Positions 25,114-38,200 of a DNA stretch of 64,000 nt are shown in pieces. The translations under genes and the position numbers were made by a program. This DNA comes from Paralvinella palmiformis (taxonomy: Eukaryota; Annelida; Polychaeta; Terebellida; Alvinellidae), in contig JAODUP010000158.1 of NCBI GenBank assembly GCA_025642065.1, positions 523,501 through 587,500 on the forward strand. Reading direction: 5' to 3'. Positions within the stretch are counted from its first letter, which is position 1. Each line of letters starts with the position of its first letter. The notes under the pieces were generated by a model. It was not told the DNA's origin. It did not search any database and saw only the letters and a program-made list of their open reading frames with translations.

Positions 25114-28100
25114 ATGTTTGCACTGTAGAATTGATTGTAATACCTTCATACTGATGTAACCTCGTTCTTCCAACTGATAGCCACCAAGGTGATCAAGCAA
25201 AGCTTTGCAATCAGCTGAGCAGTGAATCTTCAATGCTATGATTATTAGAAATAATTGATCAGGTCTCACATTTATCATAACGGTTATAGTACATCTATTA
25301 TGGTTGAGACAAATATCATTACAAAATAAGGCCTAAAGTGAATAATCAAAGATTATGAAAACAGACTCACGCAAGCCATTCGACTCCATTCTTGATGCCG
25401 TGTTAACGGTATCTCCAAACAGACAATACCGAGGCATCTTCAGCCCAACAACTCCAGCCACACATGGACCTGAATTAGTGGACAACAGAGGAAAGTTCTT
25501 TTTATAGTAATTCTGATATGCATTCGTTGCGAAGACTTCGTTTCTATATTGTGCTTTGCATAATGAGAACGCTACTGTTTCAAGTAATGAAAAGTTAATT
25601 AATAATCTCCACAGTCACTCAAAATAACGAAGTTTGTCAATTGAAGGTACACTGACATAAAAAAAACCCATATCAATAGTAGAAAGTTAGGGTTAAATTC
25701 CGGATAATCTTTAAAAACAAAGTACGCCTGGTACAATAATAGACCCACACAGTATTGTTTTAAATGTAAATGTGTTCATCAAACATAAAACCTTCTGTTA
25801 TTCGTAATATAATCGTCCACCTGAATTGATTCCGATTCTCAGCTTCAAAGTATCACTGGGTCTGTGACGTATCTTGAACCTTTTCAGGGCACCAAGTAGA
25901 TGAAGAGACATTGATGCGATCTCTCCAGCGTGATGTATGCCGTTTCTGTTTGGCAGACCGGATACGACCATGTAGGCATCGCCAATGGTCTCCACTTTGT
26001 AAACATCATAATGTTCGACGATACTGTCAAAGGCCGTGTACAGGTCATTTAAGAAGTCGACCACCTGGCGAGAAATGGCGGTATATGAAGAGAAGTTTAC
26101 GTAGTAGCATTGAAGGATGATTACACTTGGGTATAAATAGTAAATATGGGAGATTTGTAATTGGCATTTTGGCGAGAAGCAACACTCCAGGAATACATAT
26201 AATGAGAGCAGCATCGGGAAATTGGAGACTGGCTGTCTTATGGGAAGAATAGTGATAGTGGTGATTATGATAACACGGTGATGATGATCATAAAGTTGAG
26301 ATCACCTTTGATGAGAATGAAGATCGTGATTACACTAAGAGGTTGATGGCGATATCGTAATAAAATATTTGTTTTCATGAATACCTGCCTTTAAAATGTA
26401 CTTAATGTTTTATATTTTCTCATACAGAGAGTCATCACAAAAATTAAATAAATACATTATTACTGGACAATGTGTTAACTTGGGTTATAATTTTAAATAC
26501 CTGCATTGGTGTGCTTTCGGATGACAATGATGTAAAACCACAAATATCACTAAAATATATCGTCACCGAGTCAAATGCTTCAGCCTCAACTCGCTTTCCT
26601 GCCTTAAGCTGATCAGCCACCGACCTGTATTATAGCACAATTGGAAAATACAGCAATTAAGTGAGGAAAACACATAATACCTGAAAGTCTATTAGTCTTA
26701 TACAGTGATATATTGTTTTGCTTACCCGATTTGATAAGCCATTAACGCTTTAATAAATAGAACATCAGTAAATAGATAAGAGTAATATTCCTACAGCTTA
26801 CTATAATCGTCATATTTCGAGTGTTTTCCGCCCAAAATAATTATGATAAAGATATATTTCGCTAAAAGCCCAACCTACCCAGTCTAATGACTGAACGTCT
26901 TCAAACTCGATAAGCCAATTTTCTCAATCACACGGAATTTATTGTTGTTTTATATTCTATCTAAATTATTATAGGCTCGATATTAATTTTACCTCATTTT
27001 AAACGATGTTTGAGACAACAATAAATAATTGTTATCATGTTTCTAGATGTAACCTAATGAAGCGTTTAATGATGAAATCACCGTTAATGGCGGGAAGTAT
27101 GATCCACTCTCGATGTAATGGCACCGGAATATTTCCGGGATAGTTTAGCTATCAGATAAGTTACACCTGCGAAACTGGTGTATTTTGCATATCATATAAT
27201 ATAAATTGATAATATTTAATTATTTCGTATTTCTTTTATTTCCTTTTACGAAGTGGTTGCGTAGCTGAGCATTGGAAATCAGTTCGCTGTCCCAATAGGT
27301 CCGAGCATTCAATGCGCATGCGCTGGCTCCCGAATCCGTTATCAGTGCACGGCCTCTTATAGGGGGTTTGTTAATTTCATGGGTGATTTACTGCAGGACA
27401 TATGGTTGCCGCCGAGTGCTCGGATCTTTATATCCGCGTCGGAGCATCCGAAACAAGCCAAAATAGGCGCATGCTGGCTCAGTGCTCGGCTCTTAACCAT
27501 CAACATACACGGTTCCCACCACTGTCGCGAAAGAAAACTTTCAGGTCAGTGGTTCCCAATGGATTGAGTGCTCGGACCATTAGCGACAGCGAACACGTTT
27601 CTGATGCTCGGCTAGGCAACAACGTCCTCCTTTTTAATCGATCACTTGATGCCCTATATTATCGCCCAGTCCGGTGTTTAGTTTAAGTTTTTGGTTACCT
27701 ATGCTAATGGTTGAGAGTTGTTGGCTTTTGTTGTTGGGTAACCTCCAGAATTTCCTTTCCCCGTATTTCTTATATTATTATATATGTTAATGGATTATGA
27801 AATATAGCAAAGCTCAGTTACTTGCCTTACGACCCCGCTGCGGTAGTCGAAAGCATCCAAAGCAGATAGGGTCTAATGGAAAGAATTTGAACACTGTACG
27901 AAAAACACCGTCTGATGGGACAGCTTTACGAAATGGAGGTATTGGACTAAGAAATTGTTAGTCCATCTGTAACAAATCTGTTGAATATCTGATGTTGTTA
28001 AGGATATGGATCTTGGTGCTTTTGTCAGTACGGAGACATGGTTGACTGATAATGTTTCGGACCAGAAATGTGTGAATCTAGCTGGATATTCATTCCATTA

Positions 28101-29326
28101 TGCAGGTCGGATGCACAAGAAAAGTGGGGGAGTCGGCATTCTACTTCATGATTCTTTGAAGTGTGAAAGCCATTTGCGATTTCAGAATATTTATTTGGTC
28201 GAATAAGTGTTCGTGTAGCTATTATGATATTATGGTACCAATTGATCAAGGTAAATCAGTATTATTTGTTCTTCTGAACCTGTCTGCTGCATTTGATACA
28301 GTTGACCATAAAAGTTTTGATCCCATCTAGAACAACGCTCCCAGAGTGTCTGTTGATGGTATTTTATCTGACGTTCAGTTTTTGTTATCTGGTGTACCAC
28401 AAGGTTCAGTTCTTGGTTCTTTGGTTTTCACAATATATACCCGCCTCTTGAGATCATTGCACAGCGATATGGCATTAAATATCACTTGTATTCTCATGAC
28501 CTAGCTGTATATATCACTGGATCCTGACAATTAGTTAAAATTCTCATATTCCTTGAATAATTTATAACACTGTATGACTCAAAACATTGGATGACTCAAA
28601 CTTTTCTAAAGCAAAATGATAATAAAACAAATATTATATATTTGGCATGGCACCAGCATTACAGATGGATCCATCTCCGATTACTTCTAATGTGTTAGCA
28701 ATAAATATATGGATTATGTTTGACAAATGTATTAACATGTATAAACATATCACATCAGTATGCCGAGCTGCCTACTACCATCTTAAGAACATCCACTGGT
28801 TAAAAGCATTCATGACACAAAAAACACACTTGTAACTGTAGTCCATGCCTTTGTTACATCTCGTATAGTCTATTGTAACTCTCTGTTATATGGAATATCG
28901 GAATATAACATCAATCACCTTCAGCGAATTCAGAATAGTGCAGCTCGCTATAGTGACAAATACTGGAACATTTGATCATATCATCCCAATTCTTCAAACC
29001 GTAGATTGGCTATCTGTTAGACAGCGCATCCATTTCAAGATTTTACTAACAACTGATAAATCTATCAATGACATGGCATCTAATTACCCGTGTGAATTGG
29101 TGTCCATTGGAATGTTACCACGAAAAGTCAGGTCATCCAGTCAGATACAATTGCAGGTGTTAAAGACATGTGGTGAGTGTGCATTTAGTATTACTGTCTC
29201 CACTTTGTGCAATAGGTTGCCAGTGGATATTAGAAATGCAGCGTCTCTTGAAAATTTTAAAGCCGTTGTAAAAACATAGGGGGTTTAAGGTCGCTTCCTG
29301 CTAGTAAGGGTACTTTATTAAGTACA

Positions 29327-29366
<40 letters not shown>

Positions 29367-29842
29367 TTAGTATGTCTTCTGGTAATATTAGTTAGTATGA
29401 TGTTTCTCACTCTTGGTCATTAACTGACAAATTAACCAAAAAAATTACCTGTTGAAGATGTTAGAACTACCCCCCCCCATCCCCTGTGGCCTCCCTCAAG
29501 GTGTTTAGACTCCATCTATATGATTGCTATCTTGATAATGATAGAGGTAGATATACTTTCAACCATTCACTACTCATGTAATCTTCATCAGATGTAATAT
29601 ATTACATAGATCAGATGAAAACATACATACGTACACTTATTTAACTCTGATTCAAAGTTTTACAATGTTTTTGTAACCCGATTACATTTGGAATTTGCTT
29701 CCCTCATTTAGCTTTGTGTGTGCATAAGGATGCTAAAAGTTACACTTTAATTTTGTTGAAAGTAAATAGTAAATTTGAATGGAAAATGTGTCAATTCCTT
29801 CACACTGCTTGTAAAGATCTCATCAAAGTGACATAATAATAC

Positions 29843-29877
<35 letters not shown>

Positions 29878-29878
29878 C

Positions 29879-29915
<37 letters not shown>

Positions 29916-32116
29916 AATTCAGATCTCCATGAGTTAACCCAAAAGTACCAAAACTACATAACTTTAGTTTTATGCGCCTTTGTTCTTTAAATATAATCGT
30001 TTACAGTATGAAGAAGACACTGCACATTATTCTAGTCTTGTTGTTACTGTTGTTGTTATTGTTAGTAATTTCATCAAAGCATGTGATAAATCAGTGAAGG
30101 TCACCTTGGTAACATCTGATGTAGCAACTCTTCGGTTCTCTTCTTCTCCTCACGGAGTTGGTCAGTTCGTTCATCTACAATAGCCTCTAGATTATTGGCA
30201 TACTTCTCCATAATGGCCATCATGTTATCAAATATATTCGGCTTCCTGAAGTAGTAGATAAGATAAGACTATAATCATCATATTACTGGATGTCGGGTTG
30301 CAAACAGATAGAAGATAGACGTCTATAAAAGTTGCCGGTTTAGAGTTTTGTGTAATTATTATTATGTCATCAATAAAATAAAACAAAACACCGAATTGGC
30401 ACATTAGTGTTCAGTTGACACATCTTAATACATAAAATCAATGTTCTGTTATTTGATATGTACGAATTGTGAACGATTAGAATTCTAATAACCTGATCAA
30501 AGCAAGAGTTAACTAAACTAAGTACAGTTATCTGTCTGCACAGTATATTAATGTGTTAGCGTGTAAAGCATAAATAAAGTAATTAAATTGCTTAATCTTC
30601 TGTCATACTGGAAACAATTTATATAATTGTCAGTAGTAAAAGGAGATGGAAGTCAGTACAGGTACTTTCCAGGTATGAGCGTGGCCTTAGAAAAAACACA
30701 CTTAATAGCAGTAAATGAAGTCGCAAAGTCAACTGAGCCACAGGCACCTGGGCTGTGGTGAACAATTGGGTTTTAGGCATTTTAGAATAATATGAGACTA
30801 CTAGAGTGGGGATAAAAGATGACTGTTGCGACGGGATATTTCTCAAACCACCAATCTGACACACTCCCCTTTCCAAAAACGTTAATTTCAGTTCTGTAAA
30901 GGTAATTACGATCACTGGCAACTGAATGCTCAATACGATTATAACTATGACGTTCGCGGTATTTGATTATGTTGTTTCATTTACGACTAAATCATTGCCA
31001 GATCCATAACAGAAGAGAGAAGAGCATTCGCTGAAAGCTAGTCTGCAATATCATCCAACAGGATTAATTTAGTAAACAAATTCGTTTCAAATTCTTCTCA
31101 ATACGTATGTTAAGACGTTATGATGACATGACTCTTTTTTTTCTTTTCTTTCTTATTTTAAATATTTTATTTAACACTCACATTCCTTTCTGCATCGGTT
31201 TGAGCATTCGTCTAATTGTTTTGAATTCAGGTCTCGTGGACGGCTCTTCCTGCCAACATTCCTCTATACAGTCAGTCACAACTTTTGGTATCGAACTGAG
31301 AGCGGAGAGTTTTGGTCGGAACGGAACGTCCAAGTCCTTCTTTATGATGTTCAGGATTATATCTGCGTTAAGGAAACGTTATGATATACAAAAAAATGTG
31401 AAAGGAACAATTCATCATCCTCGGTTAAGATGGCTTAAATGTGCAATGGCTATAAAAGTATACTGAAAATACCCCAATAATAATAATAATAATAATAATA
31501 ATAATCATCTCGAACTCTACCTGATATTATAGATATAAAAATCCTAATTACTGGAGGGTAGCCATTACGGTTTCCTCACGATATCTGACGTCAGATAGCG
31601 CAAGGATTAAGTAGCCATCAAGTCAGGTCATAGACGCTCTGACTTCGCCATTGTCGTGACCAGAGCCCCCCCCCCCCTCTCCACGTGCTCAACCTACTAA
31701 CTACTATTCGCTGACACCGTCGTCGGTTCATTTACATAAATATGATAGCTGAGTAAACACTTCGTGTTACACGAGTACAAACATAAGGAGTTTCAGTATG
31801 TAGTTATCTTCAGCTATTTCATTAATATACGAAGCTGTTTGGGTCAACTACGCTTTAATATTAATAAATGCGCGTTTATTCTGAAATCACATGTTTGGCT
31901 AACTCCTGCCTACATTGTTATAACCAGGTAATATAAACAGCTTGTATTAACTTTAACTGGATTATTTAATATGTAGTTATTCGTGTTCGTTTTTTGACAT
32001 CATTTATAATGTGTGCGAGTATATTTCTATTAGTTCTGAAAATTTGAAAAGAAGGTGGACTGTTCTTTTAAGTACATCCTTCTCTGGGAATAATAACCAT
32101 TAATATGAACCCTAAC

Positions 32117-32174
<58 letters not shown>

Positions 32175-32192
32175 TTTTAATAACAATGATTC

Positions 32193-32248
<56 letters not shown>

Positions 32249-32800
32249 TGGGTAGTGTGCTGTGTAAATGTCATAATGAATGATGTATGTGATATTTAGT
32301 ATGGATTAAAAAGTGTCGGATAAACGTCTTAGTCGACGGATATCAAATGAAATGAAAAGTGTCGGCAATTATCATTTGATATAAAAAATACACCAGAAGG
32401 AGACACCAACTAAGGAATATTCAAGCCTAGAAGTTAACCTTGTGTTCGTTGATTGTTAGTGCACAAAATTGAAGGTGAACGTTATGATTTAGTATGTCAC
32501 TAGCTGATATGTGTTAGTAGATACATGGATAGAGCTACGGTCATTCAGTGTCCTAATGTGTTTAGCGGATGACAGAAAGATGATTAATTACCTTTAGGAG
32601 ACATATCGATGTCGCCATAAGGTCCGGCCCGACCATGTATCTCATAGAGTATTATAGCAAACGAGTAGATGTCACCTTTACTGCTGCCACCTGGTGGAGG
32701 GGTACAGTTACGAAGTAGCTCTGGGGCGGTCCACAGCAGACCTAAATAGCATAGGATATTGCTCAATATTACCACAGGCAGACAGGCACGCACGCACACA

Positions 32801-32832
<32 letters not shown>

Positions 32833-33371
32833 TACACGCATAAAATCTTAATTTACATAGATAACGTTATCTAATCAGGTAACTTACTTTGATAATAAGC
32901 GTGTTCCGTCAGTTCTCCATCACTATCAGCACCATCTTTAAACTGTGTCAGACCATAATCCGTTATCTTTAATACCCATCGGCTGTCTACAACACAATTA
33001 GATGACTTGAGGCGGCCGTGAGAGCCTAACTCAGATCCATGTAGAAAGGTCATGCCCTGAACAAACACGGTTTATATTATTAACATATACCTTAAGCTAT
33101 TATAATAATCTTCTTACTAATATAAGTATAGCGTCGATTGGGTAAATTATCTTTAACTAAACAATGGGACATTTTGGCGACATTCTAGAAGAAACAGATA
33201 TATTACGTAATAGATGAATAATGATATTGCTTATAGTTGGACCAGTAAACTTGGTTCAAATCCCTTAGATTTGAGAATTTGCAACAAATTAGCCTTCCTT
33301 GACTAGGAAATGTATTTAATGATGATAATAATACTATTAACAAAAACAATAACAACAACAAGAACAACAAC

Positions 33372-33405
<34 letters not shown>

Positions 33406-34110
33406 GTAATAATAATAATAATAAATTATTATTATTTTTGGGAGAAGTACTATTTGAACTACTAGTATGTCTACTGTTACTACTACTGCTACTACAACAA
33501 ATACTACAACTACTACTTCTCTTAATTATTCGACCATGCATCTTTCGTGTGACCAGTACGAAGGTTAATCAACTCAACTGAACAGACCACCACCACTACC
33601 ATTACCACTACTGCTACTATTAATATATTAATTATGGTAGTAATAACATACCACAACCACTTTTTTATATTACTGCTGCTACTACTACCCTACTACTATT
33701 GCTACTACTACTACTGGTGATGGTGATGATGATGATGATGATGATGATGGTGATCATTACTGCTTCGGCTGAGATATAACAACAACACAAGTATCCAATT
33801 TGATGACAACCCAAAAAGGCCGAACTGACCTTGATGATGTCAAAGACCAGTGAAGCGATGAACATGTTGTCAAGTTTGACGTCATCATTAGCCAGGATAT
33901 CCTGAAGACTGCCTTTGGCGCAGTACTCAGTCAGGATACATATATTTCCCGGATCAATAGTCGCTCCTATGAAGGAATTTAGGTTGTCATGATGCATATC
34001 TCTCATCTGAAACACGGATGATGAAACAAAAAATGAACACAGAGCCATTACTGGTAAAACGCCGAAAATGATGCTTTAAATGTCATTCTTAACCTACAAA
34101 ATCAGGTTAT

Positions 34111-34167
<57 letters not shown>

Positions 34168-34254
34168 CTACTGAAATTTCAACAGAATAATATTAATTTC
34201 CTAAAATATTATATGTTTTTAGCAATCTACTGAAATCATTGAGGTAATATATAT

Positions 34255-34299
<45 letters not shown>

Positions 34300-35145
34300 T
34301 GATTTGGAAATTAACCGTAACATATAATACTATATGTGAACATGGAGTTATTCAATAGGCAAATACGATGTTCAGGTGAAACATTCGACGCAATTACTCA
34401 TATAATTCATTACGGGTTAGTTTTTACTTAGTAGCTGTGGGTGTTTATTATTATTACTATTATTACTATTATTACTATTATTATTATTATTAGTATTATT
34501 AGTATTATTAGTATTATTCCAAAGTTTTATGGAAGATTTATTCATCAACGAACAGATGCCATAAGTGGGTTATCAAACAATAGTGATATTTGTTGTGGTG
34601 TTCATGCTGTATTTCGATGGGTAATATTATAATCCAGATAGCGGAGGTATAACACATCGTTCTGAGCCCATTTATTAGTCTCTGAGTCTCTTATATGAAA
34701 TCTTCACTTCTTGTTCGAATATCAAACAGGATTCGACCTCGTAAAAAATTCGCATTAAAAAACAACCTGTAAAAACGTTCTATGATATAAACGTAATCGT
34801 ATTTATTTTTACCTGTTTCAGTTCTTTGCGAACTCCACGCGTGAGATCTACACATTTCTTGCTGACTCGCTTGATGGCGACAATCGTACCTTTGTAGGTG
34901 CCGACTTGTGTAAAGACCTGCCGTAAGTCGAGGTCTGCCTGAGAGCTTAATGACACCATACTGAGTCTTAGAGCATTAGGTATCTGTGAAATAAAGCCAA
35001 AGTCAATACGATGGCGGCATGTTGTCATTGTTAGACGTGGTCGTATTAGGAAGGGCAGCTTCTTGATGGAGAGTTTGAATTGATTATCCGAAATTGGTTT
35101 TCAGTTTGATCGCATCTATTGATTAATAGCAACAAAGACTGAGTT

Positions 35146-35230
<85 letters not shown>

Positions 35231-38200
35231 TTATACAGTAATTCATCAATATCGTTCTAGGCACTGAATGGCCTAAATTGTGCCGATGTGTCGTTAAACA
35301 ACATTCATCATCCATCCACCCATCCACTCTATAGGATCACGTGATGAGATCCTTAGTAACGGATACAGCTAGAAGTGTGAAGATCTCGGTAAGACTAACA
35401 TCTTCTTGTTGGCGAGCAGATTTAACTTGTCAAATAAAACTAATAAAGAGGTGGAGAGAACAGAGAGTGATTGTGTTTATGTGCTTTACAGGTGTCGGCA
35501 GGTTGGGGGTCGTGTATATATGTGTGTGTTCACGTGTGTGTGTGTGTGTGTTCACGTGTGTGTGTGCGTGTGCGCGCGCGTGTGTATGTGTATGAGTGTG
35601 TATGATGCGCGTAATGCCACCGGTACTACTGACATTGATTCACGCGGCAATATAACCAACTATTTGTTTTTCCACATTCATAACGTTCCGTGTATTACCT
35701 ACCCGACTCAGTCCAATACTAGTAGGCCCATACTGGGAGGTGTGTGCTTTGATGTCTATATCCTTGTAGTCTACCTTCCACAACAGGCTGGCCAACTCTT
35801 GCTCGTATCTCCAGTTCCTGCGAACGACGAGAAATAAAACGTCACTTAATTACACTACGACGGCAAAAAATCCAACATGGCCGACGTGACGGTAGCTCTC
35901 ACACGACGGCGGTTTGTCATCGGATTACGTCATACTCATTTCATATTATTGGAGCGGGGCGGTCGTCCCGACAAAAGATGCGCGACATCCGAGCCGTCGT
36001 AGTACGCGAAAATAAATACGTCGCGTCAGGTAGTCGTCTCCTTTGTGCTGCCGTCAATTCTTTGTAAAACATGTCAATAATCGAATTATAGAATGTTACC
36101 TGGATATTAATCCCTTTCAGTGATGAACTCAATACGCAGTTAGATATATAGAGAATCGAAGCGTATTGTGAGCATGAAATACCGATTCAAATTTTATAAA
36201 TGATTTTTTGATACTATGTAATCGTTTTACACCTTACAGATGATACATATTGGATTGAGCTATTAGTACTTCTTATGGCCGCTAAGGTGATTGATTGATG
36301 ATTGATGTTTTACGGCCACTTATGTGCACATGTTAGGCTAAACGGGCAGAGCGACCTTTAGCTGTAATGAAGCGTAGTCAAAGATGAAACACCCTTCAGA
36401 TATGCCCACGCCGAGATTCGAACTCCGGGGATAGTGATCCGTGATCCGATGCGCTACCAACTAGACCACGGAGGCGCCCTTTGGCCGCTGCGAACGCTGA
36501 ACAGAATCTAAACGCGACGATGTATACTGATTTTTCATTGTTTGTATGGATACAGTGCTCTGACGTATGTTGTTTATTGTCGTTCATAATTCTGCCAACT
36601 TCCTAAGCTGAACAATGCGAAACATTTCTGATTACAAATTCTGTATAACGTTTACATTCGGAAACTTGACGGGTCAATCCATGGGTGAGATATGTTAATT
36701 TGTATCCGAAATTGAGAATTAACCACGCGCTCTGTGAGGTTTACATTATATTCTGGTTAAGTAAAGATCCATTCAAATGTTCTTCGAGAAAATGGCATCA
36801 AGTTTTATTGCAGGAATTGTAAATACTGATACTGTATGTTACTGATTTAAATGTCTTTGTACGAAATGAATAAAATATTTATCACTGCGATCGAACGCCC
36901 CTCAAAAATATGCACATCATTATCAGGAGCTCGGACTTTTGGTACCGTGCGGCTTCATTAGGGACCTACTCATAAAGTTTGAGAAATTTAACGCGGCCTT
37001 CTATTCTGTAAAGTAGAAATATTCTCATATCTCTGAACGTCTGTGTTGTCAATTAGACTGCGTACAGCGTAAGTGAATCCTAGAGATTCCCTATCCATAT
37101 ACCGATGTTTATACCATGCTATAAGGAGAAACGTCTTCTGGATCAGTCTAATAATTTCGATAAATTTTAGCGATATGCGAACAAGAATCATTTATCTCTC
37201 GCGGACGTTCACTGATCTCATTCGATCATTTCAACAGAACCGTGCCATATATCGACCTTTTTCTTTTACGTCGACCACTCTGCCGATATCAGGGCGTAAG
37301 CAATCCATTCTCCCCATACCGGTTCATGACCTCTGACATGATTCGTTGGGCCATTCGTAGAGCCCCCACCTGCCTTTTAATACGCCTCCTCATTCTACTA
37401 TTGCAACACGTTGATATTCCAAGCTAAATATATCTTCAGGAAATATATCTTCTTTAGGTCACACACAAAATTTGATGATATATTAGCGAATTTGGTAAGG
37501 ACACTAGGACACTAACGTGACACCCATTTATGGGGATCTGATCAATAGAGAGAGAGAGAGGGGGAAGGGGGGGGGGCATATTAGATGGTACCGCATCCAT
37601 AAATCGGTAAGCAATCATATCAGCGCTTCCGCATGATTACCTGTATCCCCATCTGATCTAATCTATTTTATGCCTTTATTCGGCATCATACAGTCATACC
37701 TGTTCATAAACATAAACTGGTATGATACTTAAGAGCAAATGAAGCAGACTCCATAAACATAACAGTCAGGCACAGAACAATTGTGTATAACCCTCAAACA
37801 CTTTGAAAACCAAATATTCCTCATTCCCGTGTCTGTGTCAAAATGTCCAAGCCTCAGTTCTAGGTTTAAGTTCAGCTGATATTTCGGTAAAACTGGGAAT
37901 GATGATTGGTGTTTTACGGCCACTTTTGTGCACATGGTAGGCTAAATGGGCCGAGCGACTTCCAAAGGTAATGAAGCGAAGTCGAAGATGAAACACCCTT
38001 CAGATATGCCCACGCCGAGATTCGAATTAGACGACGGAGGCGCCCACTGCGAATAAATGTATCTGGTTGAATTTAAAACTTGTGTTGTTATTATTAATAT
38101 TATTATTAATATTATTATTATTTCTTATGCTATTCTTTCAAGAAACATGTTTATGCACGCGTTAGGTTATAAAGGCAATACAGCATCAAAATACAATGAA

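Larger units (their letters stand above)
30246..35702. other. Introns between the kinase-homology exons
   Basis: The intervals between exons at 30.1, 31.2, 32.6, 32.9, 33.8, 34.8 and 35.7 kb hold (AAT)n at 31477-31504, 32118-32172 and 33369-33424. AT tracts lie at 32197-32247, 34108-34164 and 34246-34296, a CGCA tetranucleotide at 32787-32833, a TAC/GAT block at 33470-33750 and CT-AT at 35151-35229. I see no further exon, and the phases leave no gap for one. Confidence 0.8.

Noticed and set aside
25911..26120. Plus-strand 69-codon ORF
   Set aside because: Antisense shadow of the cyclase core exon.
31107..31466. Plus-strand 119-codon ORF
   Set aside because: It lies antisense to the exon 31182-31362, which carries clear kinase-homology motifs.
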